NCBI GenBank assembly: GCA_964058845.1
Contig: CAXKVR010000007.1
Location: 124,001-188,000 of the forward strand
Direction of reading: 5' to 3'
Source: Carex sylvatica
Lineage: Eukaryota; Streptophyta; Magnoliopsida; Poales; Cyperaceae
Length of the DNA: 64,000 bases
How positions within the stretch are numbered: the first letter of the stretch is position 1; the number at the start of each line of letters is the position of its first letter. Of this stretch, positions 23,914-35,446 are shown piece by piece. The notes beneath the pieces were generated by a model. The model ran no database searches. It was not told the DNA's origin and saw only the letters and a program-made list of their open reading frames with translations. Both the position numbers and the translations under genes were made by a program.

Positions 23914-24291
23914 TAGCCATGTACAGTGAACCGTCAGGATCAGGAAATTAAGACATTGACCGATGAAATGCCACCATTAATTAGTAGCTATTCCTGTAAA
24001 TATTGTTTTTCTACAAAGCTGACGAATTAGAAGTGAATATTTTTGAAGGATTTATATATGAAAATTAGTCCGTCAGTTTGCTAATTTTTTTGAATTGAGC
24101 AATTAAATGGTGCATGTGTACTAAGATAGATGCTCCGTCAAAAACTCTCATATGGTGTAAGATTGAGAGTGAAATATAATTTGCTATGACGATTACAAAA
24201 TTAGATACCACAGGCAATCAAGATGCATTAATTTACTGTACCCACTGACTATAAGTCTGTGGGCCACCAGAGAAATCCATTGACTTTGTCT
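23914..24291. other. Intergenic spacer
   Basis: No gene or recognised repeat. Confidence 0.4.
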
Positions 24292-24294
24292 TTG

Positions 24295-24680
24295 CACTAC
24301 AAGAAAACTATCCTTTTCCGGCGCTTACAAACGCCGCTAAATAGTATGAAAAACGCCACGAAATGTCTTTCCCGGCGCTTGAGCAAGTGCCAGGAATATC
24401 TCCGTCGACAAAGACCTATACCGGCGCTTCCAGATGCCTTTGCCGGCGTTTGACAAACGCCGGCCGAAATATGGCTTTCCCGGCGTTTATTGGCTTTGTC
24501 CCGGCGTTTGGAGGCTTTTCCCGGCGTTTGTAAGTGCCGCCTGAAATATGGCTTTCCCGGCGTTTATTGGCTTTTTTCCGGCGTTTGGAGACTTTTCCCG
24601 GCATTTCAAAACGCCGCCAAAAGTCTTACCATTTTTTTTAAAATAGTCTTTCCCGGCGCTTCAAAAACGCCGCTAAAGGT
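24295..24680. repeat. CACTA subterminal repeat array
   Basis: At least ten copies of a motif around TTTCCCGGCGTTT in both orientations, including the near-palindrome CCGGCGTTTGACAAACGCCGG near 24443. These are expected transposase-binding subterminal repeats. The region is far more GC-rich than its surroundings. Confidence 0.8.
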
Positions 24681-24837
24681 CCAAAATAATAAAAAAAAAT
24701 GAAAATTTCAAAAATTCACTATAAATCATAGAAAATTCCGAAAATGAAAATTTTTGGTCTGGGATGCTCATGAAATAACCTGGAACCAGTATTTCTACCT
24801 GAAAATAGTTTACAACTTACAAATCTGCACACTTTAC

Positions 24838-25000
24838 CCCAAAATGAAAAGCATGGCCACAGTCTGAAACTATAAACACCTCACAAAAATGCTCCATTTC
24901 ATTATGCATCTGGTAAGATACATTTACGAATTTTGAATCCATTTCACCAGCTATGAAAACAAGGGGCTTCTTGCAATCTTTCAAATCATCCCAAAGAGAC
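24838..25000 (-). pseudogene. Captured PHYLLO exon (MenH-like alpha/beta-hydrolase part)
   Basis: The minus strand reads SLWDDLKDCKKPLVFIAGE, then DSKF, then VSDCGHAFHFG. This matches the C-terminal SHCHC-synthase (MenH) domain of plant PHYLLO, an enzyme of phylloquinone synthesis. The DCGHA box would contain the catalytic His. It begins after an intact acceptor ATATTCAG (ending 25001) and ends at a donor GTAAAG. Only this exon and the one at 25102-25209 were found, so this is a captured fragment and no working gene. A chimeric transcript is possible. Confidence 0.75.
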
Positions 25001-25101
25001 CTGAATATATACCAGTTCACATGCACTTAAATACTGGTACTGTAATACAAGTCATAAGCTTGCAATAGAAATGGTATAACGAATCAAATCTTGTGTAGTA
25101 C

Positions 25102-25209
25102 CTTTGATTTGCTACACTTGAATTGTGTAAAACCTTCGACAGAGATTCGACATCGTCATGCTGTGTACGACTCTGGAGAAGTCTATCAAAATGTGGGTGT
25201 TCTCTTAGG
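25102..25209 (-). pseudogene. Captured PHYLLO exon, upstream neighbour
   Basis: 108 nt between acceptor AATTTCAG (ending 25210) and donor GTACTA (starting 25101). It reads LREHPHFDRLL then QHDDVESLSKVL then SSVANQ, which joins in frame across the 101-bp intron to SLWDDLK. This matches the consecutive PHYLLO segment that precedes the exon at 24838-25000. The retained intron shows capture from genomic DNA, not from mRNA. Confidence 0.75.
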
Positions 25210-25679
25210 CTGAAATTATATGGAATTAATAAATTATCTCAGAATCACCAAGATATATATTAAGTTAATTTTTACAAATCTCCAGCTTGAATGGTACCTT
25301 GACCATAACTTGGTTGAATACCAAGTCTCTAGAAAATTGTGCAAACCATGTGATATAAGCAACTTAGCCCTTGATTTGTCGATTGATTCAAATAAGATAG
25401 TTTTATTTTCTTTTCCCGAGTAAATGAAAGAACAATATAGAAAAAAATCATGCTCACAGGACTTGACGATTAGTAAGCTTCCCGAGCTCACTTGGCGCAT
25501 TAGCAGATAACATGTTAACACTCAAATCCCTATATTGAGAAATTAACAGAGAAATCATATCATATCAAGCATAATAGCAAAAATTTGTCAATCAAACTTA
25601 AGGGAGCAGAGATACATCACTGATAAATAAACAAAAGAAGAAAAATAAAAATAGTAGTAAAAAATAGGAACCCACAAGT

Positions 25680-26520
25680 TCTTCAAGGTGACGATATCAC
25701 CAAGCTTTGAAGGGACTGAACCTGACAACATATTTTTGCTAAGATTCATGTATAAAAAGTGCAAAGCTAAAATTTAGAAAAGAATGTTTGTGTGTTTTAG
25801 TTCCTCCTTATAAAGCCTCAAAAGTCACAAAATCTGCATCTTTTGTGCTGCAATACATAATGCTTGAACAGTTAAACAGCAGTTACTCATTATTTTTTTC
25901 CTATATATGGAGAAATAAATCTATTGGGGTTTATACATGACATAATTTATTATACATAACAGATAATGATAACAAATTCTGCTTACCGATAGGAAAGGTT
26001 GCTAATCTCCTTTGGAATCTTGCCACTAAAGTTGTTCATGCTCAAATCTCTAAGATTAATGAAATGAGAAATCCATCTTATAAGGGAAAATATAAGAATT
26101 CACCAAATGTATGTTTAAAAAAAGATAATAAGGTGGAGGATTACAAGTATGTTAAGTTTCTTAATTTGCCGATCTTTGAAAGTATATGATCCGAGATACT
26201 GTTGTATATAGACTCCTAGTAATTAAGAGCAATGCAAGTCAGGAAATCTCCAAAATAAATTCAAACATCACAATCAGTTGTATCTAACCAAAACGACACA
26301 AATAGCATTTTCTAGTATATTACACAAACTCTAGCTACATCTATCATTAGTAAATTGTTTCCGCAAATGGTATAACCAATTCAAGTTTTCCAGAAATCAA
26401 GAGGAATTGCAAGAATAATAGTCAACTCACAAGTTTGTCAGCCATTGTAAGTCTTAAAATTCTGGTGGAAGTCTACCATTGATATTTTGGCTACTCAAAT
26501 TCCTGAAGTGATCACAGAAG
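25680..26520 (-). pseudogene. Captured LRR receptor-kinase exons
   Basis: Separate minus-strand islands read plant extracellular LRR consensus. Near 26430-26515: HFRNLSSQNINGRLPPEF followed by a stop. Near 26165-26200: LSKIGKLRNLTYL. Near 25985-26075: NLRDLSMNNFSGKIPKEISNLS. Near 25680-25765: NLSKNMLSGSVPSKLGDIVTLKNL. The LSGxIPxxLGxLxxL pattern belongs to membrane receptor kinases, not to the cytoplasmic NLRs of this cluster. No kinase domain is present and stops interrupt it. The exact parent gene is not identified. Confidence 0.65.
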
Positions 26521-27429
26521 AGAGAGAAAATAAATCACACATGCAATTCTAATATTTATGAAAATAAATGACAAATGTTGTGAAAAAAACAGCCATGAGT
26601 TTTGAAATATACATAGAGATTATGTGGCAGGAACTAGAGGACGCTCCAAATGGACAGTTTGTACATTTAATAAAAGGCCAAGCAGTTCCATTTCCATTTA
26701 GATTGCATATGTCCAGCTTGCCATCCATAAAAGGCTCCCAATCAGAAATATTTCACAAGTGCATATATTTTAATAGAGTTACTTGTCCACAAGTGCATAG
26801 AGAGGAAAGGAAATCTGCGGTGTAAATTTAGATTTTAACATATATTTTATTTAACTATGACTATTTTGCCCTTGTTAAGGAAAGAAAGACTGATGTACTT
26901 CTAAGTGGTAAAGGCCCTGTAGAAATCATATGACTTGAGAGGGAAATGAATTTGAATTTAACCATAAAACAATCCAGTATACATAGTAGAATTAAAATTA
27001 AAAGTTACATAATCAATCCAGTCAAAACATTTTTAAAACATAATTCTTAAAGAAAAATCACAACCCATAACAAGCCTTGACATTGTTACACTTCTGCCAG
27101 AAAAAAAATCCCAATCCACACCCCACGATAAACACAAGTCATGTATAACCCTAGCCAGACAAGCAAAGATTGATAGGACAGTACTACCAGTGCAAATTAT
27201 ATAAGTTATGCTCAAAGCAGCACCAACAATATTTATTTAATTTATATAAGTCAAATCTAATCATATTTTACCATAATATGACCAAGTCAAATTGAATCAG
27301 ATTTTAGCCAAGATATATATCATTTTTTAAAGCTCATTATATCTTGATTTTTTTTTTAAATCCTGCAATTATAACTTTTTTTGAAGAAGCTGCAAATGTA
27401 ACTTTATTACAAGTAAATAAATTGAGTTA

Positions 27430-27540
27430 TATCTTTACAATTTTAACTGGTACATATCAAACATTTATATGACCAAACAATTGCATACCAAACTGGTACA
27501 TATCAAAAATTTGTATGACCAAACAATTGCATACCAGTAC
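27430..27540. repeat. Tandem duplication of about 52 bp
   Basis: Two near-identical copies of a unit containing ACTGGTACATATCAAA and TATGACCAAACAATTGCATA, inside the CACTA element. Confidence 0.7.
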
Positions 27541-28849
27541 TACTATGAACTATTATCAAATCATAACTTCAACAATTATTCCAAACAGGAACCTCAATTA
27601 ATTTCAAATTGCACAAATAAATACTGACTACTTATATATGGATAAAAGCAACTCAAGTTTTCAGCAGATCCAATGCCCTTTTTGAACTGTATCATTTCAA
27701 TTTCCGAGTCACATGCACTTCTATTAATGTTTTAGTAAGTTTTGAATTGGTGATTTTCAGGACACCACTTTATAGAAAATACTGCACATGGTATCAATAC
27801 TCTCATGGTATCCTTTTTTTCTTTTTACCAATACAATAAACGGTTAAAAAAATCAATGAGTAAGGTTTGAACAGAACTTACCTAACAACACTAGTAATGA
27901 AGGTTGTTGAAAGAGAAAGCACCACGCCAAGAGTAAGACAAAGTTTCCCTTCCTTTTGAATTTATTTTATGGAGCAAGTGAAACTTTAAAAGTTTCCTTA
28001 CCCGCTCCTTCGCTCCTCTTCATTAACTCCTTCTGCAGCACGGTCTAAACCCCCCAAATCCACTACACCTTATGTCCTCAATTCACTCCTAAATACTCAA
28101 CAAGGCATGAACAACACCTTTGTAAATCCAATTACAGAAAAAATAACCCAATTGGTGATGGTCAACATGAAATCAATATCCCCAAATCCAATCTGAGTCC
28201 AATAACATTAATACCTCTTCAAACTTCAAATTGATGCATGCAATCCCTCTCATACCCTCAGGTGACCTCAAAATAGCACCTAATGCAAAGAATTTGAACC
28301 TGGGGAGAATGAATCGACAAAAATTGTGAAGAATCAAATCAAACTGAAGAAAATTAGTGGCGTCGCCATCTCCACTGATCGCCAGACACCGACAAGTACA
28401 TCAACGCAGTTCTCTTGTCAAGGCAATGCCAAGAGTGATTTCCCCCTAGGCCGCCGTGGCTGAAAACACTGGCGCAACCGCGAAGAAGCCGGCCAGTGAC
28501 AAACCCTAGTCTCCATCATACCCGCACGACATTTGAAGCGATCGCAGGGGAAGACGGAGAGGAGAGGCGGGGGTCCAGGGTTTCAGTGGGGAGGCGGGCG
28601 TACCATTTGCGCAAGCGTAGGCTAGGGGTGGATACGAGCACAGGTAGGGGTGAGGGGAGACAGAAGGGCAATTTTTGGGAGTCTGGCGCTCGATTTGGAG
28701 CGGATCGATATATCACAGACATTTTTTTTTTTAACCCAAACGTAAGCCGGCGTTTGATATTGCGTGATTAAATTTCGCACGCTATACCGGCGTTTTCTAT
28801 CGCGCCGACCGTCTTAGCGCCGTTAATTGCTTAATTTGTTGTAGTGTTG

Positions 28850-29394
28850 TATTTTAGAATATAGCAATAGTGTAGTGAGTTATGCTGTCATTCACTCCTG
28901 ACTTACAAAATAACAATATTCACCAATAATTCGGATTTAAATCAATTGTTAATCAATCAACAAATAAAATGGTAATTTCCGAATTCAACGAATTAGGATT
29001 TAGTAGCAATATTCATGAATTTTACGAATTATACGCATTTAGTTCATGTCGTTCTGTCACGCACGTAGGAGAAGCTAATTTTTTTTAGGCATGCACTGGA
29101 GTCACGAGTAAATTTATGCATACTATGCTTTTGTGTTACTGTGCAGTTTGCGTTTTTATGTTTTTATATTTTTATCAAGACTATAAAATTACTCCTGTAC
29201 CCTCAACATTTGTGTTTTTCAGTTGATGAATCCTATAATTAATATTGCAAAATTTAAAAATAATTATGAATTGTTTCTAAATTATACTCTAATTATTTTC
29301 GAATTACGAATTTTAAACTCTGCCGAATCTTTTCCAAATCATTAACTTAGTCACCATGCTGGCTGAACTTGTAATACATATATACCTTGTCTTA
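28850..29394. other. Intergenic spacer upstream of CNL-2
   Basis: No gene is seen. Near 28858-28885 is a reverse copy of the CACTACACTATTG-type segment also present near 17865 and 41035. The rest is AT-rich. Confidence 0.4.
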
Positions 29395-29567
29395 GTTAAA
29401 AACACGACCCGCTTCACAAGGAATAGTTACAGAAAACCCGGAGCACTAGTTTTTTCTTATCTCTTCCCAGCGCCCAGCTCTTATCTTGCTTCCTCTTGAA
29501 AATAGATCTCATCTCTCCCAATTGGACTTCTTCATACTTGTATTGTCCTGTTTGATACACGAGTAGA
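29395..29567 (+). promoter_or_regulatory. CNL-2 upstream region with the conserved NLR promoter block
   Basis: ACACGACCCGCTTCACAAGG at 29402-29421, followed by AATAGTTACAG, is the same block seen before CNL-1 and CNL-3, again about 136-166 bp before the ATG. The W-box core seen in the other two genes is not visible here. Confidence 0.5.
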
Positions 29568-29868
29568 ATGGATCCTGTGGATATGGCCATTACAGTAGTC
29601 GGCTTGCTGATGAGTTCTCTGGTCGACAAGGCGGTAACTGCATTGTTGGAAGCATGGGCAAAGCGAATCGGCATTGGAAACGAGTTTGAAACCCTCAAGG
29701 AGCAGCTGCTGCAGCTTGGGGCCCTGCTTACAAGCACCCGCCGCCTTCATACCGACAATATTTTACTGAAGGAGTTGGTTCATAATCTTCAGCAACTCGC
29801 GTATCGAGCTGAAAACTTGCTTGACAAATTGGACTACTACCGGCTGGAGGACAAGATTCAACAAAGAG
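29568..29868 (+). CDS. CNL-2 exon 1: Rx-type N-terminal coiled-coil domain
   Basis: 301 nt, 100 codons plus one base. It starts MDPVDMAITVVGLLMSSLV and continues with AWAKRIGIGNEFETLKEQLL and AENLLDKLDYYRLEDKIQQRG, closely matching CNL-1 exon 1. The donor GTACCT at 29869 leaves phase 1, which agrees with exon 2 starting at 31857. It forms the N-terminal helical bundle of the receptor. Confidence 0.9.
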
Positions 29869-30811
29869 GTACCTGAGAAAGGTTATTGTTCTCACATATT
29901 TACATACTCATTTAATGATTAAAATGAAATATATATATTAAACCAAAATCTAGTTAATTTTATTTTTTTTGTTTTAAAGTAGTGGGGGAATTAATCTCAC
30001 CAATTTCCATTCCAAATAGAAACCATTACACAGAGTTAAGTTCAGGTAAAACCCATCTGGTACCAACATATAGCAACACAAATAGGAAAGCAGCCTACAT
30101 AGGTATTACAGAACAATATCTGCCTAAGCAAACGATAGAAGTCCAAGGACCAGCACAGTCATATTCAACTCAACAATCCAAACAAAAAAAAAAATGAAAT
30201 TATGCACTTAACACCACTTGTACCAGTACCAAACACTACTGGTATTGAGCCCTGTGATCTGGTATTCATCAGTAAAACATGTCTCTCTCCCAAGCATAAG
30301 GGTTGCAATCTAGCTAAATTATATCAAGCATCTTCTTATATATTAAATCTCACCCATGTCAAAAACACATAATCAACAATCAATAATTATAAACTTATTA
30401 AAAGATTAGACTAAGTAACTTGGATTTACCTTCTTAAAAAAAATACCACAATGGATTTAGAAAACGCCAAGTACCATGAAATACAATGGATTTAAAAAAA
30501 AAAAAAACACAATTGATTAAAAAAGCCCTCTTAATTAGTTAGTCTTTCTTTCTCCCTCCACAATCATCTTTCTTTTAGTTTCTTCCATGATGCAAATTTT
30601 CACTTCTTATAATAAATTATAAGAGATAAAATGCAATGATATAAACAAGAGAATAGAATGAACTAAATAACCCAAAAAAGGACTTGCTCAAGCTAGTACG
30701 GTCTCCATAACATTTAGGTTAATTGAGTGAGCCTACGAGCCAAGCAATATATATGTAATTACTGCTTAAATACCCAACAGAGATATCTTACAATCTAAAA
30801 TCAATAAATTG

Positions 30812-31041
30812 CCCATTGTTTGGATGAAACAAAGAATAGAGCAAGAATAGAGCTAATCTCAAGTTTGAGAATAGTAGCTAACCCAACTTTTGGTTGGGTT
30901 AGTAAAATAGTGAGTTAACCCATATAAGACAAACAAAGAATAGTGGGTTAGTGCTATTCTTGCTCCCATCTAAACATTGAATAGCTTAAAAGAATAGTGC
31001 TTCTCAGTTTAGTGTTCTTCTTGCTCCATCCAAATGCACCT
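30812..31041. mobile_element. Probable small MITE in the CNL-2 intron
   Basis: About 230 bp with imperfect terminal inverted repeats: CCATTGTTTGGATG at the left and CATCCAAATGCACC at the right. Internal copies of AAGAATAG(A/T)G and its complement add self-complementarity. No clear target duplication was read. Confidence 0.45.
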
Positions 31042-31640
31042 TAAAGAATAATCGAGACAGGGACGATGCACGTTACGCAAAAAGTAATACTTCTTAAAAA
31101 TATGTGTAGGAGAGTTAAATCAAGACGGATGAGATATTAATTAGAAGGAAAAAAATTTCTTCTTTTCAGGCTAAAGGAATTGGTTCATAAATTGCTGAAA
31201 ATATTTATATTTATTGAAATCATTTGCTAATTACTACATATAAATTACTAAATGGGCAATTAGGAGTTATATTTATTAAATGGGCAATCATTTGAAATCA
31301 TTGTTTGAATTGAAATCATTTACTAATTAATAAATATAAATTAGATGAATTAGGAGTTATATTTATTGAAAACATTGTAATTAGATGAATGCGAAAAATT
31401 AGGAGTTTCTAGGAGAGTATAAATAAAGTTCTTCGTTCAAACTAAGCAAATAAAAATGCAAATAGAGCCCCCAAGGGATTCTGAAAATTTGTAGAGAGAA
31501 GGGACTCCTACTGAAATGCTGAAATTTTATTTAATTGTTACTAGTAATGAACTTGTTCTTTTCTATTACTCAATTCTTCAGCATTTTGTTACAAATTCAT
31601 TTAACCATTTTGATTTTGATGAAATCAGTGCATTGTCATA

Positions 31641-31797
31641 ATTTTTATTAAGCTATTAGAATTACTATGCTCAAACAACATTAGCTATAACATATCAGAA
31701 ATTTTATTAAAGCCATTAGAATTACTATGCTCAAACAACATTAGCTATAACATATCAGAAATTTTATGAAAGCCATTAGAATTACTCTGTTCAACAA
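31641..31797. repeat. 60-bp tandem repeat, about 2.6 copies
   Basis: A unit beginning ATTACTATGCTCAAACAACA repeats with an exact 60-bp period (31671, 31731, 31791 in register). The first two copies are nearly identical. It lies just upstream of the CNL-2 exon 2 acceptor. Confidence 0.85.
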
Positions 31798-31856
31798 AAA
31801 ATAGTCACAGGTTAAGATTCAATAAATTTCTGTATTTAATACAATTTTAGTAATAG

Positions 31857-34663
31857 GTACCCAGGAGAGACTAAACTGCATCAATAAATCATCAGCCGCA
31901 CCCTCTTCTTCTGGCTTCCGGCTCGCATGTCGTTCCATCCTTTCACCTTTGAAGAGGATGTCTCGTCACTTTGTACCATATCCACAAGTACCACAACCCA
32001 AAACCTTCTATTCTAGAATTAATCTGTCTCGAAAAATGAATGAGTTAGCGAAGCAGTTGCAGAAATCTCAGGAGAACGTCCGCAAGGCTGTGCAAACAGA
32101 ATCATTAGTTATATTTGCCTCTAAAACTGAAATAAGTCAAACTGAAACACCAAACTTGCCCCAAACATCTTCATTTCTCACTGAACCTAGAGTAGTTTTT
32201 GGGAGAGACCAAGAGCGTGAGCAACTAATGAACCTATTAACATATGAAGAATTTACAAAGGTTGGTCAGGTCCATGTTCTAGCAATAGTTGGTAGTGGCG
32301 GTGTGGGGAAGACTACCCTTGCTCGACTAGTTTTTAATGATCCAAAAGTTAATAGCTATTTTGATGTTAGATCCTGGATTTGTGTTTCTACTCGTTTTGA
32401 TATTGTCAGACTTACACACGAGATGCTAGAAAGTACATGTGCCAATAGATATGACAAAATCACTAACCTCGAGGAGCTCCAAAAGAAACTTAAGGACGAA
32501 TTGGTATCCAAGAGATTCCTACTTGTTTTGGATGACATGTGGGATGATAAAGATAAAAGCCAATGGGACTTAATGGTGGCTCCATTAAATTATTGCATGG
32601 TAAAAGGGAGCATAATCTTAGTGACGACTAGAAACAAGTCTGTTGCCAAAATGGTCAATGCAAGGGAAATTTCTTTGCAGGGTCTAGATGGGGATGCATT
32701 TTTATCACTCTTTAGTACCTGTATATTCAATCATCCATGCTTTGGAGGAAATTGGAGATTAAGAAATATTGGACAACAAATTGCCAATAAGTTGAAGGGT
32801 AACCCACTAGCAGCAAAAACTGTAAGTGCTCTATTAAAAGAAAAACTTGATGAGAGATATTGGATGGAAATTAGGGATAACGAAGAGTGGAAATCTCAGA
32901 GTGGTTCAAATGATATTATGCCCGCACTCCGGTTAAGTTATGAGTATATGCCTTTTCATCTTCAAAGGTGTTTTTCATACTGTGCTATTTTTCCAGAAGA
33001 TCACTCTTTTACATGTCAGGAGTTGGTATATCTGTGGATGGCTCAAGGTTTTCTCGATGTAAGATCTGGAGGTAAAAGGATGGAGGATATTGGGAGTGCT
33101 TACTTTAACAATCTGTTCAACCGAGGGTTCTTCCAAACCAAACAATCAACAGAGGATTTAGTGTATTATACTTTTCACGACTTGATTCATGATTTGGCAC
33201 ATATGGTTGCCTTCAAAGAATGTTTAACCATTAATGATCCCAAACCTAGACAAATTCCTCCAACCATTCGTCATTTGTTGATTTTTTATGGTTGGATGAC
33301 AAGAAAGGCCGAACATGAAGAAGCAATAGTCAGGGCATTGGAGTGTTTAGAAGGAGAGAACCTAAGCACGATACCATTAATTAATTGTGAAGAGCTGCCT
33401 TCAGGTATTTTCCGAAGTATTTCAGACCTGTTCAAAGAAACAAAATTTCTCCGTGCAGTGAGATTAAATGTATGTTTCAATATACAGCAACATAATTTCA
33501 TTTATAATTTTGTGAGCCTCCGGTATCTAAGATTAAGTTTAAGAATTTCTCTGTCACATAATAATTTCATCCATAACGAACCTATACAAGCCATTCCCCA
33601 TACATTTCCAAGAGAAATATGTAGGCTGTATCACCTACAAGTGTTTGAAATTGAAGATGGGGAAATTTTAGAGTTGCCAAATAATTTTAGTGACCTTGTT
33701 AGCTTGAGGCATTTTATTGTTGAAGGAAAGTTGCACGCTAAAATACGGGATGTAGGGAAACTAACCTCTCTGCAAGAGCTGAATCATTTTGATGTTCAAC
33801 AAAAGATAGGCTTTGAGATAGAACAATTAGGTTCTCTTAAAGAGATTAGAGGATCACTCCACATTTGGAATCTTCAGAACGTAAAATCTAAGGAAGAGGC
33901 AAGCAAGGCTAGAGTCGCAGAGAAAGACAAGCTTGATGCATTGTATTTACATTGGATTCATGGCGAACAAGAGAACGAAAGTGTCCTGGAGGGCCTTAAA
34001 CCAAACACCAACCTCAGATGTCTTTATATAGATGGCTATGGTGGTAAGGCTTCTCCCACATGGTTGGAGCCCTCTCTCATTTTCCTCGAGTCTCTAACTC
34101 TAAAGCATTGTAAAGCCTTGGAGCAGCTTCCACCTATAGGGGACATGGAGTTTCTCAAACATTTGGAGCTGTCTGGATTGGCTGTGAGGGAAATTGGACC
34201 TCGGTGCTATGGCACTCGTCAAAGCATCAAATTCCCATCTTTGGAACAATTGGTGATCATAGATATGACAAATCTCGAAAAATGGGAATGGAGTGACCAT
34301 CTTTGCCTTAAAAAACTAAAATGTCTCACAATTCGACTTTGCCCTAAATTAGTGGATTATCCTCTCTCAGGATGTGATACATCTGAGGTATTGGAGAGGT
34401 TTCCTAACCTAGAGAAACTCATAATTGTTGATTGTCCACTAATTTTTCGACTACCACCTCTTCCATACAGTTCTCTATTTTCTCTTATATCAATTGAAAG
34501 AACTGGATTTATTAAATCAATGTTTTACCGTGGGGAGTTCTACGATATGGAAAGTGAAAAGTTGAGTTTGACCCTTGATCAGAGTTCGAGCAGTAAGGTC
34601 GGTGAACTATTGGCTTTCCATGAGCTTACACTACAAGAAGGTAGGTACTTTTCGCGAGGATAA
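31857..34663 (+). CDS. CNL-2 exon 2, upstream part: linker, NB-ARC and LRR, ending early in a MITE
   Basis: Paralogue of CNL-1. The acceptor TAATAG ends at 31856 and the frame opens TQERLNC, aligning with TRENVNC of CNL-1. In the spliced protein: P-loop GSGGVGKTT at 246-254, kinase-2 LLVLDDMW at 322-329, GNPLAAK, CFSYCAIFPEDHSF, MHD-equivalent FHDLIHDLA, then LRRs. The reading frame enters the MITE at 34629 and stops at 34661-34663, so the product is about 1035 aa with its last residues encoded by the transposon. It lacks roughly 215 C-terminal LRR residues found in CNL-1. NB-ARC motifs look intact, so a truncated but nucleotide-binding receptor is possible. Confidence 0.9.
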
Positions 34664-34790
34664 AAAGTGCATTTATGACGGTACTCCGTCGCTAAAAGTA
34701 CCGTCACTAATAGAAAAGCACATTTATGATGGTATTCCGTCACTAAAAGTCACTTTTTACCCTCGCGAAAAGTACCTACTTCTTGTTGTG
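34629..34790. mobile_element. 162-bp CACTA-type MITE inserted in the CNL-2 LRR
   Basis: The left end CACTACAAGAAGGTAGGTAC and the reverse of the right end (CACAACAAGAAGTAGGTAC) form terminal inverted repeats of about 30 bp, continuing through TTTTCGCGAGG. The 3-bp duplication TTA flanks it at 34626-34628 and 34791-34793, as for CACTA elements. Internal TGACGGTACTCCGTCGC-type motifs repeat. Element plus duplication is 165 bp, a multiple of three, so the downstream frame is unchanged; three in-frame stops (34661, 34676 and a third further on) lie inside it. Confidence 0.93.
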
Positions 34791-35446
34791 TTAGATCTCT
34801 ACGTGTGCTAGATATATCCTACATTTCCAGTTTGGAATATTTGGACTTGCAGTCTTTTATGGCCTTAGAGAATTTGGTTATAAAGGGGTGCCAATCACTC
34901 ACTTCTCTTACATTTGGGGAGCATTTGGTCCGTTTGAAGAGCCTCAAAATATTATCCTGTAAAACATTGAACTTAATGAAAGGTCTAAAATCCTTGGCCA
35001 ACCTGAAATGGTTGCATTTTAGCGAATGCCCTGGTTTTGTTGCAGCTTGGGACTCTGGATCAAAAGAAATACAGAGGATTGAGCCATACTTCTCCTTGTC
35101 ACTAACAAAAATCATAGGAGATTCTCTTTCCCTTTTAACGTTGCCTATCTGCAAGCAGCTCACTTCTGTTCAAACTTTTGAATTGGAATTTTCTGATTTT
35201 ACTGAAGAACTCGAAGTTTCTCCGCAGATCCTTATCTCTATCAACTTGGTAAATATCAAGGGCTCTAAGAACCTTCTGTCATTTCCTTTTGATCTTTTTC
35301 CTTCTCTCAAGAAACTGAGGATCAAGTTCCCTCGCATTAAAGCACTACCAATAAAGAGCTATACGGAGATATATAACGAATGTTTGAAACTAAGAAACAT
35401 CAAAGAAGTTAATGTCTTCTGGCTTCCTGTTGAGGTAATACTTTAA
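34791..35446 (+). pseudogene. CNL-2 exon 2, downstream LRR part cut off by the MITE
   Basis: This continues in the same reading frame as the upstream part. It encodes the C-terminal LRRs (LDISYISSLEYLDL, then CQSLTSLTFGEHLV, then GLKSLANLKWLHFSECPGF) and ends EVIL like its paralogues. There is no further stop or frameshift down to the terminator at 35446, which suggests the MITE insertion is the only lesion and is fairly young. Without the MITE and one duplication copy the gene would encode about 1241 aa. It is not translated unless the MITE is spliced out or lost. Confidence 0.88.

Larger units (their letters stand above)
24295..28846. mobile_element. 4.55-kb CACTA element carrying captured host exons (Pack-CACTA type)
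   Basis: The ends are CACTACAAGAAAA (24295) and the reverse of CACTACAACAAA (28846), flanked by the 3-bp duplication TTG at 24292-24294 and 28847-28849. The left 380 bp hold many CCGGCGTTT / AACGCCGG subterminal repeats, and fewer copies lie at the right end (28745-28825). The interior has no transposase. It carries minus-strand exon fragments of PHYLLO (24838-25209) and of an LRR receptor kinase (about 25680-26520), with introns kept. A GC-rich segment at 28320-28720 may be a further captured piece but I do not recognise it. The element must be mobilised in trans. Confidence 0.9.
29869..31856 (+). other. CNL-2 intron, about 2.0 kb
   Basis: This intron has no Copia insertion, unlike those of CNL-1 and CNL-3, and so approximates the shorter ancestral state. 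It contains a probable MITE (30812-31041) and a 60-bp tandem repeat (31641-31797). The open frame at 29982-30197 starts inside the intron and resembles nothing known. The acceptor TAATAG ends at 31856. Confidence 0.7.

Noticed and set aside
28496..28771. Open frames on both strands in the GC-rich right part of the CACTA element
   Set aside because: No known domain, overlapping frames on both strands, and absence of stops is expected in GC-rich sequence. Kept only as a possible captured fragment.
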